A stretch of DNA of 28,138 nt. Origin: Halapricum hydrolyticum. Its GTDB lineage: Archaea > Halobacteriota > Halobacteria > Halobacteriales > Haloarculaceae. Positions 13,085 through 21,813 of the stretch are shown here, piece by piece. A model generated the notes under the pieces. That model saw nothing but the letters and a program-made list of their open reading frames with translations. It was not told where the DNA came from and did not search any database. Location of the stretch: contig NZ_JAOPKC010000030.1 of NCBI RefSeq assembly GCF_025517535.1, positions 1-28,138 of the forward strand, read 5' to 3'. A program made the translations under genes and the position numbers. Every line of letters begins with the position of its first letter. Within the stretch, counting starts at the first letter, position 1.

Positions 13085-15295
13085 CTACTGGGGGCTGGGC
13101 GAGCCGCGGCCGACCTGGCGATCCAGCGCCTGCCCGGTAATCGACCGCAGGCGATCGACCAGCGAGTCCTTCTCGGGTTCGCCCGCCAGCGCGACCTCCA
13201 GGACTTCAGAGAGGTGCTGGACGGGAATGATCTCGATCTGGTCTTTGTACTCGTCTTCGATCATCACGTCCTGCTCGTTGGCCGCGGGGATGATGACCCG
13301 GCTGATGCCGGATTTGGCCGCGGCCTCGATCTTGTGGGTGACGCCGCCGACCGGCAGCACGTCCCCGCGCACGGAGAGCGATCCGGTCATGGCCACGTCC
13401 TGCTCGATGGGGATGTCCTCCAGCGCGGAGATGACGGCCGTCGCCACGGTGACGGAGGCCGAGTCCCCTTCGACGCCCTCGTAGGACTGGACGAACTGGA
13501 TGTGGATGTCCTTCTCGGAGATGTCCTCGTCGCTGAACTTCTTGATGATCGCCGAGACGTTCTGGACGGCCTCCTCGGCGATCTCCTGGAGCTTCCCGGT
13601 CGCGATCACCTGGCCGGGCCCCTGGCTGGGCGTCACTTCGGCCATGACGGGCATGACGATTCCGCTGTCTTCGCCCATGACGGCCAGCCCGTTGACGCGA
13701 CCGACCACGTCGCCCGTGTTGACTGTCAGCTCGTAGTCCTTGCGCCGTTCGATGTAGTTGTCAGCCAGCTGCTGTTCGATCGAACGGGAGCGTCGTTTCG
13801 CCTGCAGGACGTCCTCGCGCTCGGTGAAGTCCTTGTCCTCGGCGCGGGCGATGTCGCCCGCCACGCGGACCAGGCCACCGAGGTCACGCAGCTTGAGGGT
13901 GAGATGGCCCTTCCGGCCGGCGCGCCTGCGGGCCTCCAGGATGATCTCCTCGACGGCCTCTTCGGTGAAGTGGGGCAGACGGCCGTCCTTCTCGACTTCC
14001 TGGGCGACGAAGCGGGCGTACTTGCGGCGCATCTCCGCTTCGTCCTCGATGGTGTCGTCCATGTACACCTCGTACCCGTAGCCTTTGATCCGCGAGCGCA
14101 GGGCGGGGTGCATGTTCTCCATCGCGTCGAGGTTGCCTGCCGCGACCATGATGAAGTCCGTCGGAACGGGCTCTGTCTGGACCATCGCTCCCGAGGAGCG
14201 TTCGGACTGGCCCGTGATCGAGAACTCGCCCTCCTGGATCGCGGTCATCAGCTTCTGCTGGGACCGGATGTCGAGGGTGTTGATCTCGTCGACGAAGAGG
14301 ACGCCCTTGTTGGCCTTGTGGATCGCGCCGGCCTCGACGCGGTCGTGGCTGGGCGTCTCCATGCCACCTGACTGGAAGGGGTCGTGACGGACGTCACCCA
14401 GCAGTGCCCCGGCGTGGGCACCGGTCGCGTCCTCGAAGGGCGCGATCTGCTGGTTGGCGTTGTTGACCAGCAGGTTGGGGATCATCGCGTCGGACCCGCG
14501 GTTCATGTACCGGAAGACGAGGAAGACGATCCCGGCCGCGAGAATGCCCAGCAGGATACTCCGGGCGAAGAACAGCGCGTAGCCGATGATCGCGATGATG
14601 ATGATCCACATCAGGAACGACCGCATCTGGTTTCGCTTGCGGGCTTCCTCCTTGTGGGCATCGACGATCTGTTCGCCCTTGCCCGCCGGCACCGTCCGAA
14701 CCTTCGGCTCGTTGCCGTCGTCGGGGTTGTGATAGACCAGCACGTCCTGCAGGTCTTCCTTGGGCAGGAGCTGGCTCATCGCCTTTGCGAGCATCGACTT
14801 GCCCGTCCCGGGCGAGCCGATCATCATCACGTGGCGACGCTGCTTTGCCGCCTTCTTCACGATGTCTCGGGCGTGATCCTGGCCGATGACCTGATCGACC
14901 AGTCGATCTGGCACCTCAATCTCCTCTGTCGTCTCGATATCGATGCCACCGAGCAGATCGTCCTCGTCATCTTCGACCGTCGCCTCGTCGCCTTCGATAG
15001 AAACATCACTACCGAGATCAGCCTCTCCGTCGCCGTCGGTGCCTGTCTCGGCCGCGACGTCGACATTCGAGTCATCAGCGTCGGCTCCGGCCGCGTCCGT
15101 GGCCGTCTCCTCGGCTGTTAGTTCGACCTCGTCGGCGGTCGATTCGACTGTCTCGTCGTCGCCCGCCCGAGGGGACGACGCCTCGGTCTCGTCGTCGACG
15201 GCCCGTTCCGACTCGCTGTCGGCCGACGTCGTGCCGTCTTCGTCGGGGGCGCCGTCAGTGTCTGTATGTTCGCTCATTCTATTCGTTGCTGTCAT
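13085..15295 (-). CDS. lonB: ATP-dependent protease LonB (archaeal, membrane-anchored)
   Basis: A 736-residue archaeal Lon. Order of parts: an acidic Asp/Glu/Ser/Thr-rich N-terminal tail (about 1-118) that differs from other Lon proteins, the AAA+ module with Walker A GSPGTGKS (160-167), two membrane helices inserted in it (about 225-263), Walker B GVLFVDE (331-337), then the Ser-Lys protease domain with GDSAS (Ser612) and GGVTHK (Lys655). It degrades membrane and regulatory proteins and is essential in haloarchaea studied. A TATA-like AAAGTATATC at 15319-15328 fits a leaderless start at 15295. The next ATG at 15277 (MSEHTD) is the alternative. Followed without a gap by the CPBP protease. Confidence 0.95.
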   Translation of the reverse strand: MTATNRMSEHTDTDGAPDEDGTTSADSESERAVDDETEASSPRAGDDETVESTADEVELTAEETATDAAGADADDSNVDVAAETGTDGDGEADLGSDVSIEGDEATVEDDEDDLLGGIDIETTEEIEVPDRLVDQVIGQDHARDIVKKAAKQRRHVMMIGSPGTGKSMLAKAMSQLLPKEDLQDVLVYHNPDDGNEPKVRTVPAGKGEQIVDAHKEEARKRNQMRSFLMWIIIIAIIGYALFFARSILLGILAAGIVFLVFRYMNRGSDAMIPNLLVNNANQQIAPFEDATGAHAGALLGDVRHDPFQSGGMETPSHDRVEAGAIHKANKGVLFVDEINTLDIRSQQKLMTAIQEGEFSITGQSERSSGAMVQTEPVPTDFIMVAAGNLDAMENMHPALRSRIKGYGYEVYMDDTIEDEAEMRRKYARFVAQEVEKDGRLPHFTEEAVEEIILEARRRAGRKGHLTLKLRDLGGLVRVAGDIARAEDKDFTEREDVLQAKRRSRSIEQQLADNYIERRKDYELTVNTGDVVGRVNGLAVMGEDSGIVMPVMAEVTPSQGPGQVIATGKLQEIAEEAVQNVSAIIKKFSDEDISEKDIHIQFVQSYEGVEGDSASVTVATAVISALEDIPIEQDVAMTGSLSVRGDVLPVGGVTHKIEAAAKSGISRVIIPAANEQDVMIEDEYKDQIEIIPVQHLSEVLEVALAGEPEKDSLVDRLRSITGQALDRQVGRGSPSPQ

Positions 15296-15318
15296 CGATA
15301 GTCAGGGTCTGTCGACTG

Positions 15319-15328
15319 ATATACTTTC
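15319..15328 (-). promoter_or_regulatory. Probable TATA box of lonB
   Basis: The minus strand reads AAAGTATATC, centred about 28 bp upstream of the ATG at 15295. It supports a leaderless transcript. It faces away from the nadM promoter 120 bp further on, so the 190-bp gap is a divergent control region. Confidence 0.45.
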
Positions 15329-15448
15329 TCCCCTCGGACAGACGCGCCGTCTCCGACATTATCCAGCGAGAGGGCTTAGATAGACAATATTCTCGACTGA
15401 TGGCGCTCAACGAAAGGATTCGAGAAACTGCCCGGCTGACTCGCGGGC

Positions 15449-15457
15449 TTTATAAAA
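15449..15457 (+). promoter_or_regulatory. TATA box of nadM
   Basis: TTTATAAAA is a near-ideal archaeal TATA element, centred 32 bp before the ATG at 15485. Transcription is expected to begin near 15479, leaving a leader of only about six bases. Confidence 0.65.
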
Positions 15458-15484
15458 TGCGCCGCCGAGGTATCCACCAGAGTC

Positions 15485-16039
15485 ATGACTCGCGGGTTCT
15501 ATATCGGCCGCTTTCAGCCGTACCACAACGGCCACCACACGATGATCGAGCACATCACCAGCGAGGTCGACGAACTCGTTCTCGGGATCGGGAGCGCGGA
15601 CGTCTCGCACACGGTTCGCAACCCGTTCACTGCGGGCGAGCGGATCATGATGCTCACCAAGGCCGTCAGGGAGTTCGAGCGCGAGAACGACCTGGTAACC
15701 TACGTCGTCCCGATCGAAGACATCGACCGCAACGCCGTCTGGGCCGGCCACGTCGAGAGCATGTGTCCGGACTTCGACGTCGTCTACTCGAACAACCCGC
15801 TGGTGATCCGTCTGTTCGAGGAAGACGGGATCGAGGTCCGCCAGTCACAGATGTTCAACCGCGAACGGCTGGAGGGGACTGACATCCGCGAGAGCATGAT
15901 CGACGGCGACCCGTGGCGAGACCGCGTGCCAGACCCCGTCGTCGACGTCGTCGAGGAGATCAACGGCATCCAGCGGTTGCGAACGATCGCCCAGGATGAC
16001 GTCGTCGACCGGTGGGAGGCCGACGAGAACAGTCTGTAG
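15485..16039 (+). CDS. nadM: Nicotinamide-nucleotide adenylyltransferase (archaeal NMNAT)
   Basis: The 184-residue enzyme joins NMN and ATP to give NAD+ and pyrophosphate. The nucleotidyltransferase signature GRFQPYHNGH lies at residues 8-17, with the HxGH motif for ATP. WAGHVESMCPDFDVVYSNNP and the segment EGTDIRESMIDGDPWRDRVP match the archaeal NadM family, where the latter takes the place of the ISSTxxR motif. Length is normal for archaea. The start is fixed by the TATA box at 15449 and by the signature lying directly behind it. SAM hydrolase follows 97 bp downstream in the same direction, with a repeat pair in the gap. Confidence 0.95.
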   Translation: MTRGFYIGRFQPYHNGHHTMIEHITSEVDELVLGIGSADVSHTVRNPFTAGERIMMLTKAVREFERENDLVTYVVPIEDIDRNAVWAGHVESMCPDFDVVYSNNPLVIRLFEEDGIEVRQSQMFNRERLEGTDIRESMIDGDPWRDRVPDPVVDVVEEINGIQRLRTIAQDDVVDRWEADENSL

Positions 16040-16080
16040 GTGTCGTGCGTCGAACTGCGTCAACGAGTGCGACGACGATC

Positions 16081-16117
16081 CCACTGAAGTGCCACGACGA
16101 CGCCACTGAAGTGGCAC
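16081..16117. repeat. Paired 15-bp repeats upstream of the SAM hydrolase gene
   Basis: CCACTGAAGTGCCAC (16081-16095) and CCACTGAAGTGGCAC (16103-16117) are direct repeats 22 bp apart, close to two helical turns. Their ends GTGCCAC and GTGGCAC are also complementary to each other around a 15-nt loop. The second copy contains CCACT-GA-AGTGG, a small palindrome. They end 19 bp before the ATG of the next gene. They may be an operator for a dimeric regulator or an RNA hairpin in the nadM 3' / SAM hydrolase 5' region. Confidence 0.55.
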
Positions 16118-16135
16118 CCGCGCGTACAGCCGAAT

Positions 16136-16894
16136 ATGATCACGCTCAGCTCCGACTTTGGCTCGCCGTATCCGGCGGCGATGAGGGGCGTCATCCTCCA
16201 GGCGAGCGACGCCCGCATCGTCGATGTCTCACACGAGTTCCCGCGCCAGGACGTCGACGCCGCGGCGTTCTGGCTTCGGGAGATCCTGCCGTACTTCCCG
16301 CCGGCAGTCCACTGCGTCGTCGTCGACCCGGGCGTCGGCACCGAGCGGGCGGCGATCGTGATCCGCGCCGGCGAGCACGCGCTGGTCGGGCCGGACAACG
16401 GTGTCCTCCTGCCGGCCGCCCGCGAGCTCGACGACGCGTTCGAGGTCTTCGAGATCGACTACGAGAACCCCGAGAGCATCACTTTCCACGGACGGGACGT
16501 GTTCGCGCCTGCCGCCGCGACCGTCCACGAAGCCGGGATCGATGACTTCGAGCGCGACGACCAGTTTCTGCTGACCGAGACGTTCGTAGATCTCTCTTTC
16601 CCCGAGCCCACCGAACGCGAGGACGGCGTCACCGGCGAGGTGCTCGTCGTCGACGACTTTGGCAATGCCATCACCAACATCCCCGGTGCGTACCTGGAGG
16701 GGCATTTCGGCTCGGACGTGACCGTCAACGGTGTCTGGGCACCGGCCCGGCGAACCTACGGCGAGGTCGGCGAAGACAGTCGCGTGGTGACTGTCGGGAG
16801 TCACGGCAACGTCGAACTCGCGGTCAATCAGGACCGGGGCGACGAACGGTTCTCCGTCCATCCGGGGTCGCGGGTTCGGTTGCGGTGGACGTGA
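16136..16894 (+). CDS. S-adenosyl-L-methionine hydrolase (adenosine-forming), DUF62 family
   Basis: A 252-residue member of the SAM hydroxide adenosyltransferase / fluorinase-chlorinase superfamily, which uses water to split SAM into adenosine and methionine. The Asp-Arg-His set of the hydrolases is present: Asp64 and Arg71 in VVDPGVGTERAA, with the seven-residue spacing of the family, and His118 in FHGRDVFAPAA. The N-terminal SSDFG binds SAM. The halogenase-specific extra loop is not evident. The ATG at 16136 starts MITLSSDFG, the usual family start. The neighbouring nadM makes an adenosine-nucleotide cofactor, so the pair may link SAM, adenosine and NAD pools; that is inference. Confidence 0.92.
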   Translation: MITLSSDFGSPYPAAMRGVILQASDARIVDVSHEFPRQDVDAAAFWLREILPYFPPAVHCVVVDPGVGTERAAIVIRAGEHALVGPDNGVLLPAARELDDAFEVFEIDYENPESITFHGRDVFAPAAATVHEAGIDDFERDDQFLLTETFVDLSFPEPTEREDGVTGEVLVVDDFGNAITNIPGAYLEGHFGSDVTVNGVWAPARRTYGEVGEDSRVVTVGSHGNVELAVNQDRGDERFSVHPGSRVRLRWT

Positions 16895-17160
16895 CAGGAG
16901 TCCTCGCGATCGCACCGCTGTAATGCGGATGGATACTGCCTGGTCCCGCGTCCGGCTCGCTCACCCAAGAGTCGTGCCCCACGCGGCGGGCGTCCCAATG
17001 GCGTCGATGCAACACCCCGGAGACGACGCGTTCGGTGTCGCCGAACGATCCTGGTCCGATTCCTGCGCACGCCAATCTCGTCTTTTGCCGCTGGCTGGCC
17101 GGATCAGAGCGCGAACGCGACAGCAGTGGTTCTCACCCGCTGAGAGAAATGTCATTCAGA

Positions 17161-17169
17161 TACATAATA
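17161..17169 (+). promoter_or_regulatory. Probable TATA box of the DoxX-like gene
   Basis: TACATAATA lies centred about 24 bp upstream of the ATG at 17189, a geometry for a leaderless message. It ends an otherwise featureless 294-bp gap after the SAM hydrolase gene, where I see no gene or repeat. Confidence 0.45.
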
Positions 17170-17188
17170 GCGCTGCGTCTGTTTTGGG

Positions 17189-17611
17189 ATGAGTCACAGC
17201 AGAGTCCCGACCATCGCCGAGGCGGGCCGGGCAGCGCTCGGGCTTGTCTATGCCGGCGGCGCGCTCGTACATCTCCAGTTCTGGCTGACGAACCACGGGG
17301 TCTACGCGGAGATCACGCCCTTCATCAGGTTCGAGTGGTACGAGAGTGCGTGGATCGAGTTCGTCGTTCCGAACCTCGGCGTGCTCCTGCCGCTGCTCGC
17401 GGTGTTCGAGATCGCAGTCGCGCTCGCGCTCTTTTCGGGACGCTATGCCAGGTGGGGACTGTCGCTGGGGGCGGCGTTCAACATCGCGATCGCTCCCCTC
17501 GGCTTCTGGTGGCCTGCGAACGTTGCCCTGGCGGCTCTCCACCTCGCGTTACTCCGGTTCGAGTACGCCGACTCGACGACCGATGTCGTCAAGCGTCGGC
17601 TCGCGACCTGA
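17189..17611 (+). CDS. DoxX-like small membrane protein
   Basis: A 140-residue protein with four hydrophobic segments at about residues 14-34, 56-80 (LGVLLPLLAVFEIAVALALF), 84-102 and 105-122, the pattern and length of DoxX/DoxD-like proteins. A polar loop with FIRFEWYESAWIEF lies between the first and second helices. Family members are linked to thiosulfate or quinone metabolism or have unknown roles, and no catalytic residues can be named here. The start fits a TATA box at 17161. Its last 28 bases overlap a second small frame that continues to 17846. Confidence 0.7.
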   Translation: MSHSRVPTIAEAGRAALGLVYAGGALVHLQFWLTNHGVYAEITPFIRFEWYESAWIEFVVPNLGVLLPLLAVFEIAVALALFSGRYARWGLSLGAAFNIAIAPLGFWWPANVALAALHLALLRFEYADSTTDVVKRRLAT

Positions 17612-17846
17612 GGCACAGTGCGATGACCGGCGTGCTCGGACGGGGGTCGCGATTGCTGGTGCGTCGCTCCTCGGACTCGGAGACGCCCCGCTCGCGTCGT
17701 TCGAGGACGCCAGGCGCGCCGCCGGGCGAATCCCGGACGCCGAACGCCGTGCGTACGAACACGACTGGCACCGTCTGTTCGGTCACGGCGCCGACGTCGA
17801 GGGGCCCTGGGTGTTTCTCAATCGTGAAATCGAGACCCCGCTATGA
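17583..17846 (+). CDS. Possible 87-residue protein overlapping the DoxX-like gene
   Basis: After the DoxX-like stop this frame keeps GC-rich third positions and a plausible protein: a basic stretch (DDRRARTG), a short hydrophobic segment (VAIAGASLLGLG), then a helix-rich acidic and basic part with EDARRAAGRIPDAERRAYEH and the end PWVFLNREIETPL. The basic-hydrophobic start could be a signal or membrane anchor. No ATG lies between the DoxX-like stop and this region. The in-frame ATG at 17583 overlaps that gene by 29 bp, so the start is uncertain and a GTG or frameshifted origin is possible. I recognise no family. Confidence 0.45.
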   Translation: MSSSVGSRPEAQCDDRRARTGVAIAGASLLGLGDAPLASFEDARRAAGRIPDAERRAYEHDWHRLFGHGADVEGPWVFLNREIETPL

Positions 17847-17950
17847 CCGGAATATCGGCTCGCGAGTAACCGGTCTCTCATTCTCTCGATCCGAGAATTG
17901 CCGTACCGATTGACACTCTCGGAACGCGTCTAGAGACGCGGTGAATCTAT

Positions 17951-18589
17951 ATGGCAGACGCATTCTCCCGAAAAACTTCGACAGTGGCCCGCCTGAAGAC
18001 GACGACCGACGTCCGTCAGCTCGCAGGCCTGTGCTTCCTCGTTCTCGCGGCGCAGTTCATGACCGTCATCATGCTCGCTGCAGCGATGGTTCCAGACTAC
18101 GACTTCAACGCGGCGGCGATCAGTGACCTCGGGGTCTTCCCCGAGACGAGCTTGCTGTTCAACGCGTCGCTGTTCGTCGTGGGGGTACTCAACCTCCTCG
18201 GCGGCTACGCGTTCTACCGGCACCACGGGACGCGGTGGCTCTTCGCGACGTACGCGATCGCCGGCCTGGGCGCCGTCGGAACCGCGCTGTTCCCGCTGAA
18301 CGTCAGCGACGTCCACGGGCTGTTCGCGCTCGTGGCGTTCCTGTTCTTCAACCTCCAGGCGATCGGAACGGCGACGCGCCTCGACGGCGCGATGCAGGCG
18401 CTTTCTATCGCCGCTGGCCTGCTCGGCCTCGCGTTCGTGGTCGTCATGGCCATCGGCGACGGGGGCAACACCGCCGTCTTCGGACCGATCGGCCACGGCG
18501 GCACCGAGCGCATGATCGTTTACCCGGTCATGCTCTGGATGGTCGCCTTCGGCGGCTACCTGCTCGGAACCCGTGACACGCCCGCGTGA
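17951..18589 (+). CDS. DUF998-family membrane protein
   Basis: A 212-residue protein with six hydrophobic segments, beginning with LAGLCFLVLAAQFMTVIMLA at about residue 24. AAISDLGVFPETSLLFNASL is the mark of DUF998 (the ISDLG motif after helix 1), and GTALFPLN..VHGLFALVAFLFFNLQAI is the second conserved block. The function of the family is unknown. It is an isolated plus-strand gene followed by 288 bp with no clear gene or repeat before the end of the convergent glycosidase gene. Confidence 0.82.
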   Translation: MADAFSRKTSTVARLKTTTDVRQLAGLCFLVLAAQFMTVIMLAAAMVPDYDFNAAAISDLGVFPETSLLFNASLFVVGVLNLLGGYAFYRHHGTRWLFATYAIAGLGAVGTALFPLNVSDVHGLFALVAFLFFNLQAIGTATRLDGAMQALSIAAGLLGLAFVVVMAIGDGGNTAVFGPIGHGGTERMIVYPVMLWMVAFGGYLLGTRDTPA

Positions 18590-18877
18590 TACGGGCCCCC
18601 GACCGCCCCGCGGTCGATGCGGAACAGACGTAATAATCCGTATGAGTCTCGATTGCAGCGGCAGCCCCTGGCGGTCGCTCCGAGATCGCCGATCAGGATT
18701 CTTCTGGCCCACAGCTATTCTCCATGGTCGCACGACCTGGTCACTGAATCGAGAGGTGAGCAGGCGGAGCGAGAACTGTGCGTGGCGCTCATAAACCTGC
18801 GCAGAGAGACAGTCGACGAGTCGCGTCGCTCTGTGATGCCCTCGACCACGGAAGGGGAGACTAGCCAACCGTTCGGG

Positions 18878-21130
18878 CTACTCGAGTTCGACGGTTTCGC
18901 TGTGGACGATCTCTCTGGAGGAGCGACCGACGGCAACCTCGTACTCACCGGCGTCGACGACCCACCCGCTCTGATCAGCGTCGTAGTAGGCGAAGGCGCG
19001 TTCGTCAACGGAGAGCGACACTGTCTGCTGTTCGCCTGCTGCCAGTTCGAGACTCTCGAAAGCCGCGAGTTCCCGCGGTGGTCGTTCGACGTCCGGGTCT
19101 ACAGCCCCGAGATACACCTGGACCACCTCGTAGCCGTCCCGATCACTGACGTTCTCGACTGTCACCTCGACGGTCGCTGTCGACTCGTCCAGAGAGACGG
19201 CGACGTCGCTATACTCGAAGTCGGCGTAGCTCAGGCCGTGCCCGAACGGGAACAGCGGGTCGGTCTCCACACGGTCGAAGTGTCGGTACCCCACGAAGAT
19301 CCCCTCCTCGTAGGTCACGTCCCGGTCGATCCCCGGATACTGGCGCTGGGTGTTCGCCGGGTAATCCCGGGCACGTGAACCGAAGGTGACCGGGAGGCGA
19401 CCGGACGGGTCGGCATCACCGAACAACACTGACGCCAGACTACGCCCGTCTTCCTGGCCTGGATACCACGCCTCGAGGACTGCCTCGACGTCATCGAGCC
19501 AGGGCATCTCGACCGGGCCGGCGGTCTTCAGCACGACGACTGTCTCCTCGGCCACGTCAGCGACCGCCGACACCAGTTCGTCCTGCCGGCCCGGGAGCGT
19601 CAGCGGTCGGTCGTAGTCCTCGGACGCGGCGTCCTGGACGACGACGACTGCCACGTCGGCGTCCTCGGCCGCCTCGACCGCCGCGTCCATGTCGACGTCC
19701 GGGGACTCTTCTTCGGAGCCGAAGTAGCTGTCAGCGATTGTCGACAGCGAGAGGTTCCAGACCGTGATATCCCGGTCGTCCATCTCTGCAAGCGGTGCCA
19801 CGCCGGCTTCGAAAGTGAGAGACGCGTCCTCGCCAACCCGGTATCGGATACCGTCGAGGGGGCTAACCGTCGAGTCGGTTGCGACTTCGGAACTGCCACC
19901 ACCACCGGTCTTGGCCTCGTCTGCATGGGGGCCGATCAACGCAATATCGTCGAGAGTAGCCGGATCGAGCGGGAGGGTATCGTCGTTGTGGAGCAAGACG
20001 GTCCCACGCTCGGCCACCCGCCGTGACAGTTCGTGATGTGCCGGCACGTTCGCCTCTCCGTCGGGCATATCGTCGTCGAGGACGCCGAAACGTTCCATCT
20101 GACCGAGGATACGGGCCACCTTTTCGTCGAGGATCGACTCGCCGAGCCGACCGTCCTCGATCGCTTCGCGGAGGGATTCGTCGAACTTTTCGGAACGGTA
20201 GACCCGACATTCGCTCGGTCTGAGACCGATCAGTGAGGTGATCAGTTTGGTCGCGTCGTCCGTCGAAAACCACGAGAATCGCGAGAAGGTATCGATCAGC
20301 CGATAAGCCGGGTTCATGTCTGGAGCCAGCTCGGGGAGCGTGACGCCCGGCATGTCCAGATCGAGCCCCGCACGGGCGGCGGACGGACCGTCGGTCGTCG
20401 CCCACCAGTCGCTGACGACGAATCCCTCGAACCCCCAGTCCTCTTTGAGGATGTCAGTGAGCAACTCCCGGTTCTCGGTCGCGTGGGTTCCGTTGACGCG
20501 GTTGTACGCAGCCATCAGCGAGGCCACGTCTGCCTCCTTGACGACCGCCTCGAACGCCCGGAGGTACAGTTCGTGTAGCGGTCGTTCGTCGACGATCGCG
20601 TTGTCCTCCATTCGCGCGTGTTCCTGGTTGTTCACCGCGAAGTGTTTGGCACAGGCGGCGACACCGCCGTCCTGAATGCCGTCGACGGTACCGACTGCGA
20701 TCCGGCTGTTCAGATGCGGGTCCTCGGAGTAGTACTCGAAGGAGCGGCCACATTGCGGGACCCGGATCAGGTTGAACCCGGGTGCGAGCAGGACGTCCTG
20801 GTCGCGAGCTCGCGCCTCGGAAGCCATCGCCTCACCCACTTCGTGTGCTAGTGACGGGTCCCAGGCCGCCGCGAGTGATATCGATGCCGGGAATGCCGTC
20901 GAGGGAGATCCATCACCCGCACGGACGCCCAGCGGACCGTCGATCATCGAAAACGACGGAATACCGAGACGGTCGTTCGGGGGGACGTACCCTGTTGCCA
21001 TGCCGTCGGGATCGACGTCACCGTGGACAAGGCTGATCTTCTCTTCGAGCGTGAGCCGAGAAAGGAGTTTCTCGACCCGGTCGCTGGTCAATACCGTCAC
21101 AGATTCACCGGCCGAACTGTTTTCTGTCAT
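18878..21130 (-). CDS. Glycoside hydrolase family 3 (beta-glucosidase-type)
   Basis: A 750-residue GH3 enzyme with three domains: a TIM barrel (about 20-345), an alpha/beta sandwich (about 365-620) and a C-terminal fibronectin-III-like domain (about 650-750). FEYYSEDP (131-138), CAKHF (160-164) and VSDWW with the nucleophile Asp241 are the family landmarks. It should release beta-linked sugars, probably glucose or xylose, from short oligosaccharides. There is no signal peptide, so it acts inside the cell. Unusual is an insertion of about 45 residues (271-316, MNPAYRLID to YRSEKF) between the barrel's MPG motif and ESLREAIEDGRL. The upstream frame extension is not family-like, so I start at the ATG at 21130. 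No transporter gene accompanies it. Confidence 0.9.
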   Translation of the reverse strand: MTENSSAGESVTVLTSDRVEKLLSRLTLEEKISLVHGDVDPDGMATGYVPPNDRLGIPSFSMIDGPLGVRAGDGSPSTAFPASISLAAAWDPSLAHEVGEAMASEARARDQDVLLAPGFNLIRVPQCGRSFEYYSEDPHLNSRIAVGTVDGIQDGGVAACAKHFAVNNQEHARMEDNAIVDERPLHELYLRAFEAVVKEADVASLMAAYNRVNGTHATENRELLTDILKEDWGFEGFVVSDWWATTDGPSAARAGLDLDMPGVTLPELAPDMNPAYRLIDTFSRFSWFSTDDATKLITSLIGLRPSECRVYRSEKFDESLREAIEDGRLGESILDEKVARILGQMERFGVLDDDMPDGEANVPAHHELSRRVAERGTVLLHNDDTLPLDPATLDDIALIGPHADEAKTGGGGSSEVATDSTVSPLDGIRYRVGEDASLTFEAGVAPLAEMDDRDITVWNLSLSTIADSYFGSEEESPDVDMDAAVEAAEDADVAVVVVQDAASEDYDRPLTLPGRQDELVSAVADVAEETVVVLKTAGPVEMPWLDDVEAVLEAWYPGQEDGRSLASVLFGDADPSGRLPVTFGSRARDYPANTQRQYPGIDRDVTYEEGIFVGYRHFDRVETDPLFPFGHGLSYADFEYSDVAVSLDESTATVEVTVENVSDRDGYEVVQVYLGAVDPDVERPPRELAAFESLELAAGEQQTVSLSVDERAFAYYDADQSGWVVDAGEYEVAVGRSSREIVHSETVELE

Positions 21131-21523
21131 AGTTGTGGTGTTTGGTGGTCCGTAGCCGCACGACGGAGTTGCACGAGCGGTGATCAGTCGTCCTGTCGCA
21201 ACCTCCAGTTGCCGTGGCTCTGGTCGAAGATACCAGACGAGGATAATCAATCACATCGATAATTAACCCCGAATGTTCTTCCAGGATGGTCTTAACAGTT
21301 TCTGAATAGGACGCATTAGGTGGCCCTGTTCACATTCTGTCGTTCGTTCTTAACGAGCATGGAACTGATGGGTCGCGACCGCCGTGGCACTTTCAGCGGT
21401 CGGCTATAGATGGGCATTGCCGGGGAAGATACGCAGAATGCAGTGGTATGAGCTAGCTGTGCGGCAATTTTTCAGGTACTGAGACGGCCGATGAGAGTGC
21501 AGACGCTACGTCTCGAACAGTAG
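21131..21523. other. 393-bp intergenic region upstream of the GH3 gene
   Basis: No gene is visible. It is richer in A and T than its surroundings between 21240 and 21320. On the minus strand TTAATTATC (about 21262-21270) and ATTGATTATCC (about 21238-21248) are TATA-like and would give the GH3 message a leader of roughly 80-110 nt. GATAAT occurs twice here in direct orientation. The part from 21320 to 21520 has weak coding character and may be decayed sequence. Confidence 0.5.
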
Positions 21524-21813
21524 CTACACGGGCGAGATCGTGTCACTGGGGAACGAGCGCAGGAGGACACCGAGTGCGCAGACAAGCACGACAGATTCGA
21601 CGACGTGGACCTGCGTGAGCGTCAGGTCGGTGAGCTGGTAGAGGAACCCCTCGACGAGGACCCCGACTGTGATGAAGCCAAATCCGACCGTAGCGTCACG
21701 GAGGTACCGTGCTCGCGTCGATACGCACGGAAGCTGATAGCGGTCGTGGTCACCCCCGGAAGTAGCAGCAGCGCTCGTACACCGATCAGCGTCAGGGACC
21801 AGACGCCGGTTAT
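21524..21813 (-). pseudogene. Broken DUF7521-type membrane protein gene
   Basis: The second half reads as a normal copy of its neighbour's family: RYLRDATVGFGFITVGVLVEG, then a second helix pair ending FPSDTISPV. The matching N-terminal helix is present in another frame from 21813 (TGVWSLTLIGVRALLLLPGV, then AYRRE). The two frames meet near 21708-21722, so a one-base deletion or two-base insertion has split the gene. Its start is also damaged: where ATGA would overlap the upstream stop, the DNA reads ATAA. A TTG-initiated frame from 21829 exists but lacks helix 1. A sequencing error could explain the frameshift but hardly the lost start as well. Confidence 0.65.

Noticed and set aside
12893..14371. 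492-residue plus-strand open frame
   Set aside because: Antisense of lonB and the CPBP gene; no domain recognisable.
17930..18868. 312-residue minus-strand open frame
   Set aside because: Mostly antisense of the DUF998 gene, with random-looking Arg/Glu/His composition; the 18590-18877 part shows no motif either.
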